From Papilionanthe hookeriana x Papilionanthe teres (lineage: Eukaryota > Streptophyta > Magnoliopsida > Asparagales > Orchidaceae), in contig CM040427.1 of the NCBI GenBank assembly GCA_022702705.1, positions 17,755,625-17,819,624 of the forward strand: a stretch of DNA of 64,000 nucleotides. The letters run 5' to 3'. A model generated the notes under the pieces. The model was given only the letters and a program-made list of their open reading frames with translations. It did not search any database and had not been told where the DNA came from. Both the position numbers and the translations under genes were made by a program. Positions 58,140 through 64,000 of this stretch are shown one piece after another. Position 1 is the stretch's first letter, and every line of letters starts with the position of its first letter.

Positions 58140-59293
58140 TCTTCAAGGTCGAATCTTCATCTTCTCCGATATTTCGATATGACGATGATGCACAAATAAG
58201 TTATAGAAAGGCCCGAAGGGAAATTCCGAGCGCATTCTTCGGTGATCCAACCCTTCGCCTCGCAGATGAAGAAAGCTAGCTTCCGAGTGTCCGGAATGAT
58301 CAAAGTGTTCCTTCATCCTCCAGATCAATGTGATCAAATAAATCAGATATATTGTCGATTGAATCTCTCACTTTCTGCAGCTTCTTTCTCCATTCCTTTA
58401 ATTTTCTTCAAAAGTAACTCCGTTTTATCCGAAATAGGCCTTTCTATAGGATTATTCTCGTGAAGCTCTATCGGAGATAAATGTAATGTCTTCATTATTG
58501 TCCAAAGTAGGGAACATATCCGTAGGATCAAGCGGCTTCCAAGGTAACGTAACCTTTTCCCAAGCTTCATAAGAAACCCGATACTCGATCGCATAATGCA
58601 AAAATAAGTAGATGGGTGTCCTAGTCCGTGAACTGACCCATGCAAAATTAAACCCAATGCAGAATTAGCAATTATTGATCCAACATCAATAGGCAATCCA
58701 CTTTGAATACAATAATTCAATATAGCGCATTCCTTCGAAACCTTGTTTACCCGCATAGTAGATAACAATTTAGATGAGATGAAAAAGTGCCAGTGCTTTG
58801 AGACAAGATTCAAATGTGATGCAGAGAAACTAACATACCCGTCTTCACGCATTTCCCAATCTTCCGGTTCATTAGTCAGATATCAAAATATCTCATTCAT
58901 ATTATATCGAGAAGGCACAAAATTTGAATAGTGACATACCGGGTGTTTTCATAGAGAATAATTCATTTACTCTCGATGGAGTAAACGTCACCCATCTTCC
59001 TCGGACGTAGACATTCCCATTGTTGATCGCATGTAAGTTAGAGTAGAACTCTTTCACAACTCGGAATAACAACAGCAGACGTAGTGTAACAAAATACCTC
59101 CCTAGCAGCGCCGCGCGATCGTTTCTTCTATCTTCGTAGAGGAATTCTCTAATCCTCGATTGACAAATCCCCGTTCCTTGATAACTCTTTTCTTTATCAA
59201 AACCTTGTTGAAGATCCGCTGCGCTTCCACACTCACAAATTTCCTCCGGTTAAACACTCCAGATTTAGAGGAATATAAGAATTTGGAGGCCAT
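58140..59293 (-). pseudogene. First plant-transposon-protein ORF (Transposase_32-like), broken
   Basis: ATG at 59293 (MASKFLYSSKSGVFNRRKF; KRVIKERGFVNRG). After a frame change: VVKEFYSNLHAINNGNVYVRG, VTFTPSRVNELF (about 59045-58950). The longest frame (58852-58343) has LVSKHWHFFISSKLL, VSKECAILNYCIQSGLPIDVG and HGLGHPSTYFCI, the usual order of the plant-transposon-protein domain, then a charged tail with LLLKKIKGMEKEAAE. It is a paralogue of the ORF at 56050-57231 in the same element. The end near 58140 is uncertain because of frame changes. Confidence 0.7.
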
Positions 59294-59427
59294 TATGGTG
59301 AATGTAATGAATTCTAGTGAAGAAGGCAGACTTAGAATGGTTTAAGAATGGGTTTTCACAAAGGAATTGGTGTTGAAACCGTCCAAATCGGCATTCGAAG
59401 TTTAAATAACTCATCTTTATAACTTCC

Positions 59428-59600
59428 TCGCTGTCGGCGAGGACGTTTCTCGCCGTCGGTGACTTAGTTATAAAAACTGCCTTTCCGGTTCTCGCTGTCG
59501 GCGGGACATTTCTCGCTGTCAGCGAGCTCGATAAATAAACTGAATCTAATTTAGGCGCGAACCTCGCTGTCGGCGAGTATCGACCTCGCCGTCGGCGAGA
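59428..59600 (-). repeat. GC palindrome modules upstream of the first ORF
   Basis: Six copies of CTCGCTGTCGGCGAG-type 15-mers, spaced 20-40 bp, about 135-310 bases upstream of the ATG at 59293. A minus-strand 'ttatttaaa' (59401-59409) between modules and ORF could act as a TATA box. Confidence 0.85.
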
Positions 59601-59751
59601 TTCCAAAATAATGTCCAATTTCGCTCTAAATCGAATAATTTCTTTTCTCATCATAATGGTTCGAATATGTGATGATTCTTAATAATAATTAAGTAGTAAA
59701 GTTTCAATAATATAGACTAACTATTAAGATAAAATAAAAATAGATAACTAA

Positions 59752-59789
59752 TATGGGTTGCCTCCCATAAAGCGCTTGGTTTAACGTCG
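59752..59789 (-). other. Conserved post-integrase block
   Basis: Minus strand reads AAGCGCTTTATGGGAGGCAA within the block, 24-60 bases after the integrase stop at 59813. Best-preserved copy of the block also seen at 9734, 35013 and 35171. Confidence 0.75.
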
Positions 59790-59812
59790 TCAACCCGACC
59801 TAATTTCAATTA

Positions 59813-61070
59813 TTAATCAGGTCGACTAAGCATTAAAACCTCTTTATAGTTAGGTCTTATACCTTTGAAATATGGTTTTAATCTATGTCCATTAACTTTA
59901 AATTTATGTCCAGTTTTTGGATCTTCGATTTCTATAGTTCCGTATGAAAATATTTGAGTTATGGTGAAAGGTCCTAACCATCGAGACTTCAATTTTCCAG
60001 AAATAATTTCAATCTAGTATTATACAACAAAACTTCCCGTCCCGGTTCAAAATTTCTCTCGATTAATCTTTCAATCATGCCATAATTTCATCTTTTCTTT
60101 ATAAATCCGATCATTATCATATGATTCATTTCTTAATTCTTCCAATTCATTTAATTGCAAGCAATCTCTTCTCACCAGACTTTCCTTCATATTATAATTA
60201 AATTCTTTAATCGCCCAATATGCTTTATGTTCTAATTCAACTGGTAAGTGGCATGTTTTTCCATATATAAGCTCGTAAGGAGTCATTCCAATCGGAGTTT
60301 TATAAGCAATCCTATAAGCCCATAATGCAGTTGTCTAATCTAATGTACCAATCTAACCTATTTGGGTTTACTGATTTTTTTAAAATACGTTTAATCTCAC
60401 GATTAGATACTTCAACTAATCCGCTAGTCCGTGGATGATAAGCTGATGGATATCTTATGAGTAATATTATATTTTTCTACTAGTTTGTGAATGTATTTAT
60501 TTCTAAAATGAGTTCCTCCGTCAGTGATAATCACTCTCGCAATTCCAAATCTAGTAAAAATGTTTTTCATCAGAAATTTTGAAACACTCTTAGCATCACA
60601 CCTAGGTAAAGCTTGTGCCTCAATCCATTTGGAAACATAATCAACAGCTACTAATATGTATGAGTTTCCAAACGAAGGAATAGAAGGTCCCATAAAATCT
60701 AATTCCCAAACATAAAAAATTTCAACTTCTAATATAAAGTTTAGAGGCATTTCGTTTCTTCTAGATATATTTCCTACTCTTTGGCATTTATCGCAAGTTT
60801 TAATATATCCGTATACATCTCTAAATAGAGTAAGCCAATAAAATCTAGATCGTAGAATCTTATAAGCAGTTTTATCGATCCCGAAATGTCCTCCAAAATT
60901 AGAATCATGACATTTTTGAATAATTGGTTCGCTTTCTTCATAAGGTACACATCTTCTAATAATTAAATCCTTACATTGCTTATATAAATATGGTTCATCC
61001 CAAAAATAGGTTTTCGTATCATGGATGAATTTTTTCGTTGTTGTAAAGTTAGCATAGGTGGTAAAATATT
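59813..61070 (-). pseudogene. Integrase pseudogene
   Basis: Zinc-binding region near 60930-60780 (CHDSNFGGHFG; YIKTCDKCQR). The core has all three catalytic positions: VAVDYVSKW (about 60660), VIITDGGTHF (about 60525) and an intact VEVSNREIKR (about 60405). It then continues with GLIGLL-type text, frameshifted, and TPYELIYGK (60280). The C-terminal part contains SRWLGPF and VNGHRLKPYF and ends at 59813. Frameshifts near 60440, 60330 and 60070 break it. The core is better preserved than in the 3244-15975 element. Confidence 0.82.
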
Positions 61071-62620
61071 ACTAACTATATAGTTTACTATATCGAAGCA
61101 TACCATGGTATTTTCCACTCATCGATATTATATAGTTGTTCATCGGAAAATCGTCTATAATTTCATTTTCAATATCGGATAATTCATGATTTTCTAATCT
61201 CGATAAATGATCCGCAATTTGATTATCGGTTCCTTTCTTATTAACGATCTCAAAATTGAATTCTTGCGTTAATAGCATCCATCTAATTAATCTTGGTTTG
61301 GAATCTTTCTTTTGCATTAAATATTTGATAACAGAATGATCGGTATGCACGATACATTTTGTTCCAATCGATAAGGTCTAAATTTATTAAAACCATATAC
61401 TACCGCTAATAATTCTCTTTCAGTAATCGTATAATTTATTTCAAGCATTATTTAGAATTTTACTAGCATAGTATATAACTTTAAAAATCTTTTCATATCT
61501 TTGCCCAAGAACTGCTCCTACAAAGATAATCACTAAGCATCACACATAAGCTCAAATGGTTTCTCCTAGTTAGGTGAAACTATTATAGATGCTGTAATTA
61601 ATTTTTCTTTTAAGAGTTCAAAAGCATTCGGGCATTCGATTGTAAATTCAAATTTCTTGTCCTTTTCGAGAAGTTGGCATAGAGGTTTAGTAATTTTTGA
61701 AAAATCTTTTATATAGCGTACGTAGAATCCAGACATGTCCAAGAAAACTTCTTACCCCTTTTACCATAGTTGGAGGTGGTAATTTAGCTATAACTCGAAT
61801 TTTTGCGTGGTCCACTTCCATGCCTTTTTTCGAAATTTTATGCCCTAATACAATGCCGCCCGCAACCATAAATCGACATTTCTCCCAATTTAGAACTAAA
61901 TTTGTTTTCTCACATACTTCTAATACTTTTTCAAGATGAGTTAAGCATGTGTCAAATGATGTTCCAAATACGGAGAAATCATCCATAAATACTTCTATTC
62001 CATTGTCAATTAACTTACTAAATATAGACATCATACATCTCCGGAATGTTCACTGGTGCATTACATAATCCAAAAGGCATTCTTCGAAAAGCGAAAGTTC
62101 CATAAGGACTAGTAAATGTAGTTTTCTCTGATCCTCGGGAGCAATTTGTATTCGATGATAACCGGTGTATCCATCTAGAAAACAAAAATACTTATGTTCG
62201 GCTAATCTATCTAAGCATCCGGTCTAGAAATGGTAAAGGGAAGTGATCTTTCCCGGTGGCGGTATTTAATTTCCTATAATCAATACATATACGCCAACCG
62301 TAACTCGTCTTATAGGAATAAGATCGTTATTTTCATTTGCAAGTGACTGGTCACTCCTCCCTTCTTAGGAACACGATGAATCGGGCTTACCCAAGCACCG
62401 TCGAAATAGGATATATAATACCATTATCTAACCATTTTAAAATTTCTTTCTTAACTACTTCTTTCATTATCGAGTTTAATCTCCTTTGGGGATCTGCTTT
62501 AGGTTTATGTTCATCATCTAAAATAATTCTATGCATACAGATTGAAGGATTAATTCCTTTAATATCTGCTAAAGTCCAACCAAAAGTTTTCTTATATTTT
62601 TTTTAAAGTTTCTAAAAGTT
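61071..62620 (-). pseudogene. Reverse transcriptase and RNase H pseudogene
   Basis: RT starts near 62560 (HKPKADPQRRLN), with a frameshift in the IHRVPKKGG region (about 62380) and ICIDYRKLN near 62290. The catalytic box FMDDFSVFGTSF lies at 61990-61955, then EKCRFMVAGGIVLGHKIS and VRSFLGHV. RNase H follows, with HTDHSVIKYLMQKKDSKPRL and DNQIADHLSRLENHE at 61350-61180. Frame changes near 61690 and 61370 interrupt the chain. Active-site aspartates of RT are present. Confidence 0.82.
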
Positions 62621-63084
62621 TTTATTCTTGAGATTCATTTAATGCAGATGAAATAATAACTGGTAAAGTTGAAGAATTACCTAAATAAGCATATTTTAAA
62701 TGATCAAGTAATATTTTTAGCTCAAGTTCAGGAGGTTTAATAATTGATGGAACTATATTCTTGTCGTTGTTTTCGGTATTATCCAAAAATTCAAATTTTT
62801 CCCGAATATAATCTAGTTCTTCATTATTATCTTCAATTAATTCGAGTGTTTTCTTTTTCTAATTTATCTTCGTAATATTCCTTAAAATGTTCGCGTTGTA
62901 AATGTTCAAGTATTTCCATCCGAAAACATTCATCATCTTTTTCTTGCGCAGATATTTCATTGATTTTGCAATATTAAATGTAACTTTTCGGTCATTTACT
63001 CTCATAGTTAATTCTCCTTTCGAACATCAATCATAGCTTTTCCAGATAGCTAAAAATGGTCTTCCTAAAATGATAGGAATTTCT
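62621..63084 (-). pseudogene. PR-RT linker, frameshifted
   Basis: Minus-strand text gives PPELELKILLDHLKYAYLG and an acidic/lysine-rich stretch. The same motif occurs in the other elements (PHELILKLLPEHLKY at 6800; SHELKIDVPY at 35900), so it is part of Pol between protease and RT. Confidence 0.6.
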
Positions 63085-63420
63085 TTATCTTCCTCCATAT
63101 CTAAAACAATAAAATCTACCTGGGAAGATAAATTTATCCACTTTTACTAACACATCTTCAATAACTCCCTTAGGATAGGTAACCGAACGATCAACTAATT
63201 GAAGGGTTACTGAAGTAGGTGTAATTTTTCCTAATCCTAATCTCTTAAAAATTGATAGAGGCATTAGATTGATGCTTGCTCCTAAGTCACACAAAGCTTT
63301 TCCATAAAAATTTTCTCCTATAGTGCAGGGTATAGTGAAACTACCAGGATCTTTCAATTTTTCAGGAAGCTTCTTCTGAATAATAAGCACTACACTCTTC
63401 ACTAAGTGCGACCGTTTCAT
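63085..63420 (-). pseudogene. Aspartic protease pseudogene
   Basis: The frame has PEKLKDPGSFTIPC, FYGKALCDLGASINLMPLS, LGLGKITPTSVTLQLVDRS and YPKGVIEDVLVKVDKF. DLGAS is the intact retropepsin active-site motif of this lineage (mutated to DLGES at about 6260). A frame change near the flap (about 63120, FIFPGRFY) and one before PEKL at about 63370 disrupt it. Confidence 0.8.
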
Positions 63421-64000
63421 TATCAGTGAATTTTCTTTTCTTATTTAGAATATCTTTCATAAATTTTACATAATTTGGCATCTGATCTAAAGCTTCGACA
63501 AAAGGTATATTGATTGTTAATTTCTTTAATATTTCAAGGAATTTAACAAATTGTTTATCTTTTTTATGTTGAGCTAGTCGTTGAGGAAATGGTGGTGGAG
63601 GTTTTTCAACGTAAATTTTCATAGGTATTAAAGGATGTTCTAAGTTTAAATCTTGTTGAATTGTTTCCTTTTCAATTTTCACTTCCTCTTTTCGCTTTCA
63701 AGTTCTTTTTGAATTTGAGGTTCTAATTCTTTTCCACTCCTTAGTTGTATTGCTTTAATTTGTTCTTTTCCTTGATCTTTAGGATTTATTTCCACATTAC
63801 TAGGAAAAGTTCCAGGTATTCTATTATTTAGCGCAGAAGCAATATGTCCAAGTTGAGTTTCGATATTTTTAATAGATGTTCCTTGAATTTGTAGTTGATT
63901 TCCTTGAATTTGTAGTTGATTTCCTTGATTTTGTAGTTGATGACCCATATTCAAAATTAATTCATCCATAGATAATTTCTTATCTTTGAATCGAGGGTTA
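63362..64000 (-). pseudogene. gag-PR linker (gag core beyond window)
   Basis: Two overlapping frames. 63969-63679 has MDELILNMGHQLQNQG, repeats of GNQLQIQ, then IETQLGHIASALNNR and IQLRSGKELE. 63682-63362 has YVEKPPPPFPQRLAQ, LEILKKLTINIPFVEAL and QMPNYVKFMKDIL, and ends in EECSAYY. This matches 5640-6160 in the plus-strand element. The Q/N-rich stretch is encoded by a 21-bp tandem repeat at 63880-63942. The gag core lies outside the window. Confidence 0.75.
63880..63942 (-). repeat. Three 21-bp tandem repeats in the gag-PR linker
   Basis: Plus text 'tccttgaatttgtagttgat' plus one t, two identical copies and one with a single internal change. In frame they add seven residues each (GNQLQIQ). 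Confidence 0.9.

Larger units (their letters stand above)
45572..64000 (-). mobile_element. Athila-like Ty3/gypsy element, 3' part, interrupted
   Basis: Minus-strand order from the right edge: gag-PR linker, protease, RT-RNase H, integrase (stop at 59813), two plant-transposon-protein ORFs, noncoding region, polypurine tract (54692-54706) and 3' LTR. The LTR is split (54691-54336 and 46828-45572) by a Tat-like insertion. Both halves carry the same CTCGCCGTCGGCGAG-type modules at the break. The 5' LTR and gag core lie beyond the window. Catalytic motifs are better kept than in the 3244-15975 element, but frameshifts break pol. Confidence 0.8.

Noticed and set aside
1..64000. Tandem arrays and GC 15-mers considered as a CRISPR array or bacterial origin
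   Set aside because: Units lack the constant-repeat/variable-spacer layout, and the whole context is plant LTR retrotransposons.

Overview
The window looks like gene-free, repeat-dense chromatin of a flowering plant, probably a eudicot with a large AT-rich genome. Family-level evidence for a plant is the set of Athila-type and Tat/Ogre-type Ty3/gypsy elements (tRNA-Asp and tRNA-Arg primer sites, 'putative plant transposon' ORFs downstream of pol) and a CACTA remnant with plant Transposase_24 hallmarks. I found no intact host gene, tRNA, rRNA or CRISPR array. Almost every base can be placed in nested or abutting transposable elements, all of them decayed by stops and frameshifts. Species cannot be named from this sequence.

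Layout, left to right. 1-3243: 3' end of a minus-strand Athila-like element (LTR plus 3' noncoding region), cut off by the window edge. 3244-15975: a plus-strand Athila-like element with a truncated 5' LTR, gag, PR, RT-RNaseH and IN pseudogenes, two further ORFs downstream of pol, a long 3' noncoding region and a full 3' LTR. 15976-27078: a plus-strand Tat/Ogre-like pair of about 2.3-kb LTRs around a noncoding interior that holds three unrelated tandem arrays (180-bp, 53-bp and 86-bp periods) and a captured gag fragment. 27079-28579: unassigned DNA with an isolated minus-strand tRNA-Arg primer site. 28580-30616: the 3' half of a minus-strand CACTA element. 30617-45553: a long Tat-like LTR with its primer site and a short interior, split by a complete gag-only Athila-like element (31010-39598, minus strand, near-identical 5-bp target repeats) and by an Athila-like LTR fragment (about 41840-43605, plus strand). 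45572-64000: a minus-strand Athila-like element whose 3' LTR is split by a second, longer Tat-like LTR (about 46829-54335). Its interior runs off the right edge in the gag-PR linker.

The most unusual theme is a set of GC-rich, palindromic or inverted modules in otherwise AT-rich elements. Each family has its own module sequence, but the modules sit at equivalent places: in the LTR upstream of the presumed TATA box, and again upstream of each extra ORF behind pol. In the element at 3244-15975 the copy upstream of the first extra ORF is followed by an LTR-like TATA box, which suggests an internal, LTR-derived promoter. Other shared architecture includes a conserved block just after the integrase stop, extra internal polypurine tracts, and a purine-rich 3' block.
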